Assembly (NCBI RefSeq): GCF_026627505.1
Contig: NZ_JAPNLK010000054.1
Coordinates: 1-64,000, forward strand
Direction of reading: 5' to 3'
Length of the DNA: 64,000 nt
Origin: Streptomyces sp. H27-H5
Lineage (GTDB): Bacteria > Actinomycetota > Actinomycetes > Streptomycetales > Streptomycetaceae
Each line of letters begins with the position of its first letter. The first letter of the stretch is position 1. The notes under the pieces were generated by a model that was given only the letters and a program-made list of their open reading frames with translations, was not told where the DNA came from and searched no databases. The position numbers and the translations under genes were made by a program. Positions 42,690-51,597 of this stretch are shown piece after piece.

Positions 42690-43250
42690 ATGAGCCTTCG
42701 ACACGCCCTCCTCGGACTCCTGTCAGAGCGCCCCGCCAGCGGCTACGACCTGCTGAAGCGCTTCGAGACCTCTTTGGCCAACGTCTGGCCCGCCACACAG
42801 AGCCAGATGTACACAGAGCTGTCCAAGCTCGCTGAGAACGGACTGATCAGCGTCTCGGCCCAAGGACCGCGCGGCCGAAAGGAGTACACCCTCACCGACG
42901 ACGGCCTGGCGGAGCTGCGCCACTGGCTGACGGAGACCAAGCCGCAACGCAACAGCCGAAGCGACATCCTGTTGAGGGTCTTCTTCCTCAACGTGATCAC
43001 CCCCGACCAGGCGCGGAGTTACCTCACCGACCTCATGGAGCTGTCGGAGCAGGAGCACGAGGCCTTGCGCCGACTGGTCGACTCCATCGACTGGGGCGAC
43101 GACCCACTGTCGGTGAACGGCAAGATCGCCCTGGAGTACGGCCTCCGCTTCAACGCCATGCGCCGCGAGTGGGCCGCGTGGGCGGTCGACCAGATCCGCC
43201 AGAATGAGGGTGCAACCCCGCAGGATTCCGCTGAGGAGGCACGGGCTTGA
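42690..43250 (+). CDS. PadR-family transcriptional repressor
   Basis: 186 residues. The N-terminal winged helix follows the PadR pattern (HALLGLLSERPASGYDLLKR, TQSQMYTELSKLAENGLISV, GRKEYTLTDDG) and the C-terminal helices (Vir-type dimer domain, ~residues 95-175) fit the longer PadR subclass. It is divergent from the membrane protein at 42595, with palindromes in between. It ends two bases from the convergent gene at 43253. Confidence 0.93.
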   Translation: MSLRHALLGLLSERPASGYDLLKRFETSLANVWPATQSQMYTELSKLAENGLISVSAQGPRGRKEYTLTDDGLAELRHWLTETKPQRNSRSDILLRVFFLNVITPDQARSYLTDLMELSEQEHEALRRLVDSIDWGDDPLSVNGKIALEYGLRFNAMRREWAAWAVDQIRQNEGATPQDSAEEARA

Positions 43251-43252
43251 CA

Positions 43253-43822
43253 TCACGTCAGCGAAGGTCCGGCATGTCGGCAGCGACGTACAAAGTAGGC
43301 GTAGGTCAGGGCCAGCACCATGGGGCCCCAGAGCGCCCCCAAGCCGATGCAGACCTTCGCCAACAGCTCCCACCAGCCGTTGGAGTACCCGAGGGCGTGA
43401 AACCCCGGGACATGAAACCAGGCGAGCAGGAAACTTCCCGACACTGCGGTCACGATCAGGCCGCCGATGGTGGCGGGGATGATCGCCGCGAGGGGTGGGA
43501 TGTGTTTCCCGCCGATGAGCGGGAGCCATGCCGGCGCGATCTCACCCCATCGCCGCACGAGCCCGAGGGAGAGGAGCGCCAATGCCTCTGACAGCACGCT
43601 GATTCCGAAGACGTAGGGGACGGCCCAGTACCACGGCGGCATCGCCGGAGCATTCGGTTCGATCATCCCCATGGTGAAGTTGAAGGCGAACGGCAGCCGC
43701 CACAGACACTGGGGCAGCAGGACCAAGGGGATCGCATGGGCCGTGAAAACCGCCCATCTCGCGGCAGGCGGCTCGGTGTCGTGTGAACTCACACTCCGGC
43801 GGGCTGTGTTGATTGCAGTCAC
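43253..43822 (-). CDS. Small integral membrane protein of unknown function
   Basis: About 189 residues with four to five membrane helices (AVFTAHAIPLVLLPQCLWRL, YWAVPYVFGISVLSEALALL, AAIIPATIGGLIVTAVSGSF, VCIGLGALWGPMVLALTYAY). The start is uncertain: GTG 43822 has CTGGGG just upstream, GTG 43792 and ATG 43906 are alternatives. The Trp/Pro-rich region between the first helices (NAPAMPPWYWAVP) is typical of actinomycete membrane proteins with no assigned function. Confidence 0.7.
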   Translation of the reverse strand: MTAINTARRSVSSHDTEPPAARWAVFTAHAIPLVLLPQCLWRLPFAFNFTMGMIEPNAPAMPPWYWAVPYVFGISVLSEALALLSLGLVRRWGEIAPAWLPLIGGKHIPPLAAIIPATIGGLIVTAVSGSFLLAWFHVPGFHALGYSNGWWELLAKVCIGLGALWGPMVLALTYAYFVRRCRHAGPSLT

Positions 43823-44002
43823 AAACCCCAGGTTCTTATGGCCTCGCAGGCTTGACGTCACCCCCGAGAGCGATGCTCCTCCCCCAGGAGAGTGAGCCCC
43901 CTCCATCCCAGGCGACCGAGCTTCCCAGCCTCAGGGCCACACCAGCCCTGATGTCGTTCACAGTCCGTTGAGGACGCTCGGCCCGGTCCGGCCTCCAGCA
44001 GG

Positions 44003-45198
44003 TCAGAAGGCAGCCGCGGCCGTCGCGGGAGAGTCCACCCACGCCGTGGTGGCGTGCCCTGTGATGGTGAGGCCGTAGCGGTCGACGCCAGGTCGGCCGA
44101 GCCGCTCCCACCCCGCCTGTGCTGCGGTGATCTCGTCCCACAGGCGTCGGGGTCCTGCCTGGGTGACCGTGAAGGCGGCCGAGGTGCGGCCGTCGTGGTC
44201 GACCGTCGCCCAGGAGCCGGTGGTGTCGGCGACCTGGAGGCGGGTGGGGGCGTGTTCACCGCTGGTGTCCCAGGCGAAGGAGGTGTGGGGAACCGTGAGG
44301 CCGATGTGGAACTCGGTGTCGAGGTCGCCGCCCGCGACGGTCCACGGCGACAACGTCGTGGACGATCGCGCGGCTCCGCCGACGCCGCTCTCGTGCGCGG
44401 TCGGTTCCGGCGTCGGGCCGGGCCGGGCCGTATCGGGGCGTGCCATCCGCATGAAGGAGGCGAAGGAGTGGAACCTGCCTCCGCGCGGCCGTGCCGGTGA
44501 GCTGTCAGGGCGAGGGTGCCGTACGTGCACCATGCCGAGGTCCACGGGGTCACGATCCGGCCGCCGGGCCGGACCTGGGTGAGCCAGGCGGGCGGGATGT
44601 GGTCGACGGAGAACGTGGCGAGGACGACGTCGTAGGGGTCGCCCGGCAGCCGGCAGTCGGCGGCATCGCCCCTCACGACCGTCGGCGCGAACCCGGTCGC
44701 CTTCAGGTTCTCCTGCGCCTCGGCGGCGAGCACGGGGTCGAGCTCGACGGTGGTCACCCGCCCGTCGCCCACGAGCACGCACAGCAGGCCGGCGTTGTAG
44801 CCGGTGCCGGCGCCCAACTCCAGCACACGGGTGCCGGCAGTCCTCTGGCCTGCGGGACGTTCAGGGAGGCCGGCCAGGAGCAGCATGCGCGCGACCATCG
44901 AGGGCATCGACGCCGACGAGGACGGCAGCCCGTCCGTGAATCGCGTGACGAGCGGTTCGTCCGAATAGGCCGCGGTCGTCCACCGGTCGGGCTCGGTGGC
45001 ACGGTCGACGGGCTCGTAACCGCCGGATCCGTCCCTCAGCCACATCCGATCGGGCAGGAACCGCTGCCGGTCCACGCGGTGAAACGCCTCCCGCAGACGG
45101 GCGGGCAGGGGTGCGTCCAGCTGTTGGGCGATCGCGGCGAGCAGACCGTCGACCAGCACGTCGACGGCGGGGGCCTCCCGGCCCGGGGTGGTGGCCAC
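44003..45198 (-). pseudogene. PIMT-type methyltransferase with C-terminal beta domain, one-base frameshift
   Basis: Start GTG 45198, five bases after the stop of the small peptide gene. The first ~240 residues are a protein-L-isoaspartate methyltransferase-like enzyme (SAM loop VLELGAGTGYNAGLLC, then TTVELDP, VVRGDAADC). At ~44480 one G is missing: GCG GAG GCA should be GCG GAG GGC AGG, after which the other frame continues sensibly as RFHSFASFMRMARPD and FHIGLTVPHTSFAWDTSGEH through a ~180-residue C-terminal domain ending ATTAWVDSPATAAAAF. That extra domain marks the branch linked to peptide-modification (RiPP) loci rather than general repair PIMT. As read, the C-terminal domain is lost. Confidence 0.8.
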
Positions 45199-45202
45199 AG
45201 AG

Positions 45203-45319
45203 CTACTTCTTCTTGTCGGGGTCGGTGGGCGGCGGAGGGGGCGGCGGCACCGGCCGGTTCGGCTGATGCCCGTCGTCACCGACCGGCGACCGGTGCTTGC
45301 CCTTCACGATCCCTGCCAC
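45203..45319 (-). CDS. 38-residue peptide gene upstream of the PIMT-type methyltransferase
   Basis: GTG 45319 has GGGGAGG six bases upstream, a stronger site than most genes here. The peptide opens with basic residues (VAGIVKGKHRSPVGDDG), continues HQPNRPV, then seven prolines and TDPDKKK. It ends 4 bases before the methyltransferase start, so the two are surely co-transcribed. Asp residues in GDDG and TDPD could be targets of the methyltransferase, as in aspartimide-forming RiPP systems, but no known precursor motif is recognised. Confidence 0.6.
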   Translation of the reverse strand: MAGIVKGKHRSPVGDDGHQPNRPVPPPPPPPTDPDKKK

Positions 45320-45636
45320 AGCAACCTCCCCGCGGTCTCGAAACCCCAACGGTAGAACCGGAAGAGCGGACACGGCAGGGCGCATACCCGGCGCGTGGAA
45401 GGCGTCACCACGCCGAAGCCAACACCCCCACACACGCGGTCAGCGTGTTGAACCGTGCGCGGTGAGGTCCTCGGCCAATGGCCCGGCCACAGGAGCCGTT
45501 CAGTGAAGCCACGCCGGGGGAACAGGGGGTTCGGCGGCTGTTCCCGTCTGGCTGAACAACGCGATGACGCGTTGCCGCGCGCGCTTCGGCACGTCAGAGT
45601 CTTTCTTACGCAATGCAGGATCGAAGGGACACCGTT

Positions 45637-46089
45637 GTGCGAGTAAGGCGAATGGGGGCAATCCTGGGCGCCGCAGCGCTCACCATGCTGACCGTTCCGG
45701 CGGATGCCCACGCCGCGGCAGTCGCCTGCGGCGGTGGTGTGTCGACCGGCCGGGTGGCCGTCAACGGCTGCATCAGCGCCGAACGCGGAAAGGAGGGCAA
45801 GATCATTACGCGGGAGATCACGGCACACGTCAAGCTGCGCAACACGGGGTCGAGGGCGGTGGACGTCTCGTACGAGGCGTTCTTCCGTGTCGTCTCCGGT
45901 GGTCACTGGGTGAAGCTGGGCAGCGGCCGTACCCATGTCCCGGCGCGTGGGAGCGTCGGGCCCACGGAGGTGGGGAGCTCGACCCGGGTGTGCGGGCCCG
46001 TGAAGGTCGAGATCCGGGTACACGCCCGTGCCGCCGGGGGCGCCTGGAGCGGATGGTCCACCGCCGGCACGGCGCAGTGCCAGACCTGA
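45637..46089 (+). CDS. Small secreted protein with two predicted disulfides
   Basis: 150 residues from GTG 45637 (AAGGGA upstream; ATG 45613 lacks a site). Signal peptide: VRVRRMGAILGAAALTML then a cleavage site after ADAHA. The mature part has four cysteines (ACGGG, GCISAE, RVCGP, AQCQT) and a beta-rich pattern (REITAHVKLRNTGSRAVDVS) like an immunoglobulin-type fold. No family is recognised. It stands alone between pseudogenes. Confidence 0.75.
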   Translation: MRVRRMGAILGAAALTMLTVPADAHAAAVACGGGVSTGRVAVNGCISAERGKEGKIITREITAHVKLRNTGSRAVDVSYEAFFRVVSGGHWVKLGSGRTHVPARGSVGPTEVGSSTRVCGPVKVEIRVHARAAGGAWSGWSTAGTAQCQT

Positions 46090-46163
46090 CCTCGGCCCAT
46101 CCTGTGATCCTCTTCGACTGAGACTCCTGCCGGTTCGACACGGACGCGGCCGTCCGGTCTGCC

Positions 46164-46712
46164 TTACCCGAAGGTGAAGGCGAAGGCCTGGAGCCCGGCA
46201 GTCAGGCGGAGTTCGAGACGGGCCTGTCGGGCGGTCGCGTCGTCGGTGAGCCGGTAGAGGGTGGGGGCGCCGTTGAGGAGATTGCGGATGATGTTCTCGG
46301 TCTGGGCGTAGCGACCTTCGCCGAAGCTGAAGTAGCACGGTGCCCTGGGCGTCGATGAGGTACTTGGCGGGCCGAACCGGTTGCGGTAGTTGTCCCAGGT
46401 GTCGAGGTCGTTGTCGAGGGCGACCGGGTAGGTGGCGCCGAGTTTGCGGGCCTGGTCGGCGACGTTGTCGGCGCTCTTCTCGAAGGCGAACTCGGGTGAG
46501 TGGACGCCGATGACGGTCGGACCTTTGTCACGGTAGGCGCGGTCCCAGGCCTGGATGTGGGGCAGGCTGCGCCGGCAGTTGATGCAGGAGTAGGTCCAGA
46601 AGTCGATCAGACGACCTTCCCGCGCAGGGCTGCGAGGTCGACGGGCGCTCCCCCGGGCGTGTTGAGCCACTTGGCGATTCCGGCGAGCTGGGGGGCGGCT
46701 CCCAGGAGCGGA
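46164..46712 (-). pseudogene. Decayed DipZ/TlpA-like thioredoxin-fold protein
   Basis: The thioredoxin motif survives as IDFWTYSCINCRRSLPHIQA, followed by VIGVHSPEFAFEKSADNVAD and YPVALDNDLDTWDNYRNRFG, matching the C-terminal half of DipZ-type proteins. At least three breaks occur: KWLNTPGGAPVDLAALRGKV runs into TGA at GTC GTC TGA (one C missing before LIDFW); after NRFGP one G is missing; after DAQGTV two bases appear lost. The catalytic Cys pair (CxxC) is intact, but no single frame covers the protein. Confidence 0.8.
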
Positions 46713-46718
46713 GTTCGT

Positions 46719-47144
46719 TCACGCCGTCTTCGCAGCGGGCGAGGTCCTTGTTGGAGTCGTCGTACAGGCCTCGACCGGCGCGTCCGCGGGCCACTCGCCG
46801 CCGGCCTCCAGCAGGGTAGCCAGGATCTGTCGGAAGGCCTCGTGGTCGCTGTCGAGGCAGTCGGATTCGATCCCGTCCAACCAGAGGACCACGACTTGGT
46901 CCGGGTCCTCCCAGATCGCCTCGGTGGCCAGGTCCATGAGCGTGACGGCGACGCTCCAGCCGTCCTGCGCGACGTTCCCGACGCCGAACAGGAGCTCGTC
47001 CTTGCGTAAGGCCAACGGGGCGAACACGCACGGGAAGTCCCGGGAACCCGCGGTCTCCGCGAACTGAGCCAGGTGCGACTCCAGGCCGGCGGGGTGACTG
47101 CCGGACCGAAAGAGCTGACTGTAGGTGGTGCTGTTGCTGGACAC
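46719..47144 (-). pseudogene. Truncated YqcI/YcgG-family protein
   Basis: From GTG 47144 (CAGGAG upstream) the first ~120 residues fit the family: SHLAQFAETAGSRDFPCVFA, LRKDELLFGVGN, DQVVVLWLDG, EAFRQILATLLEAGGEWPAD. The family continues after WPADxP with a conserved WxFCF region; here the frame ends in an unrelated Thr/Ala tail. The C-terminal third is missing. Broken at about 46785, next to the decayed thioredoxin gene. Confidence 0.6.
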
Positions 47145-47721
47145 CGTTCTCCTGTTCTGCGCCCACACCGGGTGGGCTGAAGGATTCATGGCAAAGCGCG
47201 TGGATGACTGGTGGGAGCGGGTGAAGACCACCTCGACGGGCCGCGATCACCTCGCACGGAGGCAGGTGACGACGAGTCAAGCAGCGGAACTCGCGCCACC
47301 GCACTGGAGTTCTGTACGGGATCACAGGCCGGCGAGGTTCCCCGCTGTGGTGGTCCGACCAGGTCGAGAACGCGAAGAGGTGCCCTGCCGCTCGCGACCG
47401 TCGCCTGAGGGGCGCTCCGGCCTCCTGGCCCCGATGCTCGCCCTCAGCGAGCCACCGCCCGGTGACATCGACCCCGTTTCCACCGCATGCCGCCCCCTGC
47501 TTTCGTTGCCTGCCGACTATCCGGTGCCGCTTCGCACTGCTCGCCGTCCGACAGCGGTGCCGCGCCCCCTGCGCGGCCACCGCCGCCTGCGGTGCACGTC
47601 AACACGCTTTGCATGAAGCCGTGTTCACGAACACGCCTCGGTCCGAGGTCGGCACACCGACATGTACACAAGCTGACAGTCGACTGCGAACCTGTCCAGC
47701 ACCATGGCCCCACGTTGGTCA

Positions 47722-47785
47722 CCTGCAACGCAGGTTTCACCCTGCATTTGCGTGCGGTGAGAGCTGTTAACCCTGCACTTGCAGG
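47722..47785. repeat. Cluster of three CCTGCA-type palindromic repeats
   Basis: CCTGCAACGCAGG (47722-47734), CCTGCATTTGCG (47741-47752) and CCTGCACTTGCAGG (47772-47785). The first and third are inverted repeats; the second is a half-degenerate copy. Possible operator or recombinase arm sites; nothing nearby identifies the user. Confidence 0.5.
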
Positions 47786-48233
47786 ATCTCTGATGCAGCA
47801 TGAGGCTGCTCGGCTCGGCCGCACTCCCCCGCCCAACCGGCACGTTCGACCGGATGCATGAGGCGGCTCACCCCTTCGAGGGAACAGGCCGATCGGGACC
47901 AAACCGCCCTGTGGGCCCTGACGAAGAGAGTGCGCCGGCCCGACCTCGGGCCGTCGGCTCGCAGGTGTCACAGGTGTCGCAGGATCGGCAAGGAGAATCC
48001 CATGTCACGCGTCCCGAAGAGTGCAGGTCTCGCGCTCACGCTCGAGCGGTGGTTCCATTCCGGTCCACTCACCTGCAGGTCCGGGCGGAGCGGCGCTCGG
48101 AATGATGTCGCGGTGAAGCGTCATCACACGCACCCCGTCTGCGAGGGACAAGCCCTCCATTGATGGGGCTCGAACTTGGAGCTGTCCCCCAGCGCGGCTA
48201 ACGGATCACTGTCGGCATGACGGCGCCATGAAT

Positions 48234-48242
48234 AAAGGAGGA
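48234..48242 (+). promoter_or_regulatory. Strong ribosome-site sequence without a following gene
   Basis: TAAAGGAGGA is a near-perfect anti-16S match, but no ATG, GTG or TTG follows at 5-12 bases; the next bases are TCGCGACACGTTAACC. It may mark the start of a deleted gene or be chance in an A/T-rich patch. Confidence 0.3.
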
Positions 48243-48559
48243 TCGCGACACGTTAACCAAATCCCGAGGTAGCCCGCTTTTACGCCGATAGGCGCGCCCT
48301 ATTTCCAGGACCGCTATCCATAATTTAGTTCTCACGTGGGGAGAATCGTTACTGCAAGTTCATCCAGGTGATTCGACTCGGACAACCTTTCCCACTTCAT
48401 CTTTTCCACGTTCCAGGCCGGTGGATGCCACGATGCGCGCACCCGACGGTGGCTGACCGCTTGCCTGCCGGGGGCGACTTTCCCAGAGCGTGGCGCCCCC
48501 GTCCCGCGAGTCGGCCACCTCGGCCTGGCCCGACATCGTTCGCGTCCGGCCGCTCGCCC

Positions 48560-48594
48560 GCCCCTGCCCACGCGCGTGCGGCGTGGGCAGGGGC
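48560..48594 (-). terminator. Terminator hairpin after the alpha/beta hydrolase
   Basis: GCCCCTGCCCACGC (48560-48573) and GCGTGGGCAGGGGC (48581-48594) are perfect 14-bp complements around a 7-base loop, starting 5 bases beyond the hydrolase stop. Confidence 0.8.
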
Positions 48595-48599
48595 AGCGG

Positions 48600-49436
48600 T
48601 CACTTCGCGAGGAAGTCGATCAGATGCCGGTTGAACTCCTGCGCGTGGGTGAGGTTCAGTCCGTGCGGGGCTCCCTCGATCAGGGCGAGCGTGCTGCCCG
48701 GCAGGGCCTCGTGGGACCGCTTGCCGCTGACCTCGAAGGGCACGATGGCGTCCTGAGAGCCGTGAACGATCAGGGTGGGCACGTCGATCCGGGCGAGGTC
48801 GTCGCGGAAGTCCGTACGGGCGAAGGCTTTGATGCAGTCCAGCGTCCCCTGGGGTGAGGCACCCTCCGCCAGGTGGACGTGATAGCGGTGTTGGGCCGCG
48901 CTGACGAGGTCCGTTTTCTCGCCGGCCCGGAAGAAGCCGGTGACGAAGCCCTCCAAGAACGCGGGCCGGTCGCCGCGGACGCCGTCCTCGAACCGGGTGA
49001 TCGCGGCGTCGTCGAGCCCACCGTCGGGGTTGTCGGCGCTCTTGTAGAGGTACGGAGGCACCGCTGCGGCAAGGACCGCCTGGCGGACACGGCTGCTGCC
49101 GTAGTTGTGGAGGTAGCGGACCACCTCTCCACCTCCCATGGAGAACCCGACCAGGGTGGCGTCACGCAGGTCGAGATCAGTCAGGAGTGCGTCCAGGTCG
49201 GCGGCCAGGGTGTCGTAGTCATAGCCCTCCCACGGCTGCGTGGAGGAACCGAACCCGCGGCGGTCGTAGGTGATCACCCGATAGCCCGCCTCGACCAGTG
49301 GGCCGACCTGCGGCTCCCAAGAGCGGCCGCTCAGCGGCCAGCCGTGGACGAGAACGACCGGGCGACCTCGGCCGAAGTCCTCGAAGTGGAGCTCGACACT
49401 GTGGTCCTTGTCGGTGCTTACGTTGATGCGCGGCAT
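48600..49436 (-). CDS. Alpha/beta hydrolase of the non-heme chloroperoxidase/arylesterase type
   Basis: 278 residues. Oxyanion region LVHGWPLSGRSWEPQ, nucleophile elbow VGFSMGGGEV (Ser), acid in IVHGSQDAIVPF (Asp) and base in EGAPHGLN (His) give a full catalytic triad. The YDRRGFGSS strand-loop and the cap region with VPPYLYKSADNPDG are typical of cofactor-free haloperoxidases and arylesterases. These hydrolyse esters and can form peracids. It stands as a single transcription unit with a strong terminator. Confidence 0.92.
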   Translation of the reverse strand: MPRINVSTDKDHSVELHFEDFGRGRPVVLVHGWPLSGRSWEPQVGPLVEAGYRVITYDRRGFGSSTQPWEGYDYDTLAADLDALLTDLDLRDATLVGFSMGGGEVVRYLHNYGSSRVRQAVLAAAVPPYLYKSADNPDGGLDDAAITRFEDGVRGDRPAFLEGFVTGFFRAGEKTDLVSAAQHRYHVHLAEGASPQGTLDCIKAFARTDFRDDLARIDVPTLIVHGSQDAIVPFEVSGKRSHEALPGSTLALIEGAPHGLNLTHAQEFNRHLIDFLAK

Positions 49437-49960
49437 GTTGGATCGACGCCCTTCGTGTGATGGTGCAACACGTGTACCCGAAGCAAGTCCCGGCGAGGCA
49501 GGATTTCACTCACCGCAGAACAGTCGGAGGGCATTCCTCTCCTTGCCATTCCATCGACACTTGTCGTCGCGTACGGCAAACAATTACCCCACCCGCTTAT
49601 TGCACATGGGTTGCAAGAGCGTGAAATTACTCGATCGGCCTAACCCGTCGGCTGCGTGTCGTAACGAATATGGAACCCTCCATCTTTCTGCGAGAAGGCT
49701 GTGGCCAGCGGATTTACGAGAACACCGCGGATTATCTTCCCGGCACGCGAGGAAACGCGGTCACGCGGCGCGGGCGCTGCGTGCTTTCCTTCCGTCTGCG
49801 CGATCTGAGCGCAAGGCAGTACGCGTGGTCGGCGGGCCGGGGTGCTGCTCATGCCGCCCGGGCCGCGCTGTCCGACCGAGTGGTCACCCCACCTGAATGC
49901 CCCCGTCCGGCCGCACCGGTGTACGCGGCGTGACGGGGTTCGCAATCGAGAGGAACACCC
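49437..49960. other. 524-base divergent intergenic region
   Basis: Holds the promoters of the hydrolase (leftward) and the DUF4331 gene (rightward). An A/T-richer patch lies at 49570-49680. No convincing gene or palindrome was found; short frames lack ribosome sites. Confidence 0.5.
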
Positions 49961-51514
49961 TTGAAGTCCATCTCCGCACGGCCCCGTTCGCGGCGTGTGC
50001 TCGACCAGTCCCTCCTCGTCCTGGGCGCCGGCGCCCTCGCGACCGGCCTCACCGCCCTCACCCTCGCCCCGGGAGTGAGCGTCGCCTCCAGCCACCGCGA
50101 GGCCCCGCTGATCGCCGGCGACCCGCGTGCGGACAACACCGACGTGTACGCGTACACCAGCCTCGACCGCCCCGACTCGGTCACGCTCCTCGCCAACTGG
50201 ATCCCCTTCGAGGAGCCCAACGGCGGCCCGAACTTCTACGCGTTCGGCGAGGACCTCCGCTACAACATCAAGATCGACAACACGGGTGACGGTGTCTCCG
50301 ACATCACCTACACCTGGCGCTTCCACAACAGCTACCGCGACGCCGCCAACCAGTTCCTCTACAACACCGGTCCGGTCACCTCGCTGAACGACCCGGACCT
50401 CAACTTCCGCCAGGTCTACGACCTCGTGATCTCCCACGGCGACGAGAGCAGGGTCCTGCTCTCCAACGTCCCCGCCGCCCCCTCCCGCGTCGGCCCGGCC
50501 TCCATGCCGAACTACGCCTCCCTGCGCAACCAGGCCATCCGCAACATCCCCGGCGGCGGCAAGGCCTTCGCCGGCCAGGCCGAGGACCCGTTCTTCGCCG
50601 ACCTGCGCGTCTTCGACCTCCTCTACGGCGGCAACCTGTCCGAGCGCGGCCAGGACACCCTCGCCGGCTACAACGTCAACTCCGTCGCCCTGCAGATCCC
50701 CAAGGCGCAGCTCGCGCTGAAGGGGAACCCCGGCCGCAACCCGGTGATCGGCGTGTGGTCCACGACCGACCGCCAGGGCGTGCAGGTCTCCGACTCCCGG
50801 GACAAGCACGGCGACAAGTGGAAGCAGGTCTCCCGCCTGGGCAACCCCCTCGTGAACGAGGTCGTCGTCCCGCTGAAGTACAAGGATGCCTTCAACACCC
50901 TCAATCCGGACCAGGACCGCACCGTCCAGCCGGTCGTGGACAAGGTCCTCGACCCGATCCTGCCCAAGCTCATCCAGCAGGTCTACAACATCCCCGCTCC
51001 GGCCACCCCCCGGCGGGACCTGTTCGAGATCTACCTGACGGGCATCTGCAAGGCGTGCGGTCCGATCCAGGCCGATCTCAACGCCCACCGCCTCAACAAG
51101 GACGCGCGGCTGAAGCAGGTCGTCCCGGCGGAGGAACTGCGCCTGAACATGGGCGTGCGGCCGACCGCCAACCCCAACCGCTACGGCGTCCTCGCCGGTG
51201 ACCTGGCGGGCTTCCCCAACGGCCGCCGCCTGACCGACGACGTCATCGACATCTCCCTCCAGGCCGTCGAAGGCGCCGCCCAGACCGGGCAACTGGTCCC
51301 GGCCCTCGCCGACGGGGACAGGGTCAACGCCAACGAGGTCCCGTTCGGCACTTCGTTCCCCTACCTGGCACTCCCCCACACCAAGTCCGTGAACAGCGGA
51401 CCGAACGCGCCCGAGCGCTCCGGCGGCAAGAACGCGGCAGCCCTGGGCGGCCTCGGCGCCCTGCTCCTCGGTGTCGGCGGATACCGCCTGCGCCGGAACC
51501 GCAAGACCAGCTGA
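49961..51514 (+). CDS. DUF4331 secreted/anchored protein
   Basis: 517 residues from TTG 49961 with GAGAGGA six bases upstream. A signal segment (LLVLGAGALATGLTALTLAP) precedes ASSHREAPLIAGDPRADNTDVYAYTS, the start of the DUF4331 domain (written here in parts: SSHREAPLI, then DNTDVYAYTS). The domain fills most of the protein; KACGP carries the only cysteines of the mature part (GICKACG). A C-terminal helix GGLGALLLGVGGYRLRRNR anchors it to the membrane. Function is unknown, but the DUF4331-TPR-NicO order recurs in Streptomyces, which suggests a metal-uptake or cell-envelope role. Confidence 0.9.
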   Translation: MKSISARPRSRRVLDQSLLVLGAGALATGLTALTLAPGVSVASSHREAPLIAGDPRADNTDVYAYTSLDRPDSVTLLANWIPFEEPNGGPNFYAFGEDLRYNIKIDNTGDGVSDITYTWRFHNSYRDAANQFLYNTGPVTSLNDPDLNFRQVYDLVISHGDESRVLLSNVPAAPSRVGPASMPNYASLRNQAIRNIPGGGKAFAGQAEDPFFADLRVFDLLYGGNLSERGQDTLAGYNVNSVALQIPKAQLALKGNPGRNPVIGVWSTTDRQGVQVSDSRDKHGDKWKQVSRLGNPLVNEVVVPLKYKDAFNTLNPDQDRTVQPVVDKVLDPILPKLIQQVYNIPAPATPRRDLFEIYLTGICKACGPIQADLNAHRLNKDARLKQVVPAEELRLNMGVRPTANPNRYGVLAGDLAGFPNGRRLTDDVIDISLQAVEGAAQTGQLVPALADGDRVNANEVPFGTSFPYLALPHTKSVNSGPNAPERSGGKNAAALGGLGALLLGVGGYRLRRNRKTS

Positions 51515-51524
51515 CCCACCAGCA

Positions 51525-51564
51525 CCGGGCGGGGACCGAGGTCGGTCCTCCGGTCCCCGCCCGG
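51525..51564 (+). terminator. Hairpin between DUF4331 and TPR genes
   Basis: CCGGGCGGGGACCG (51525-51538) and CGGTCCCCGCCCGG (51551-51564) are perfect 14-bp complements. It may end or attenuate transcription before the TPR gene, lowering its expression relative to DUF4331. Confidence 0.75.
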
Positions 51565-51597
51565 GGCCCCTGTCGTCGACTCACCGGGGAGGATCCC

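Larger units (their letters stand above)
47145..48559. other. Gene-poor 1.4-kb stretch
   Basis: No reading frame here has a ribosome site plus the expected third-position bias. Cys-rich and Arg-rich open frames on both strands look like chance frames. The stretch holds a repeat cluster (47722-47785), a ribosome-site-like sequence with no gene (48234) and a relatively A/T-rich patch at 48230-48370. It may be the scar of lost genes. Confidence 0.6.

Noticed and set aside
41880..42704. A 274-residue minus-strand frame over the membrane-protein gene
   Set aside because: It overlaps the better-supported 183-residue membrane protein in another frame and is Arg/Gly-rich without motifs.
47444..48163. 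Cys- and Arg-rich frames in the gene desert
   Set aside because: No ribosome sites, random third positions and no similarity to known families.
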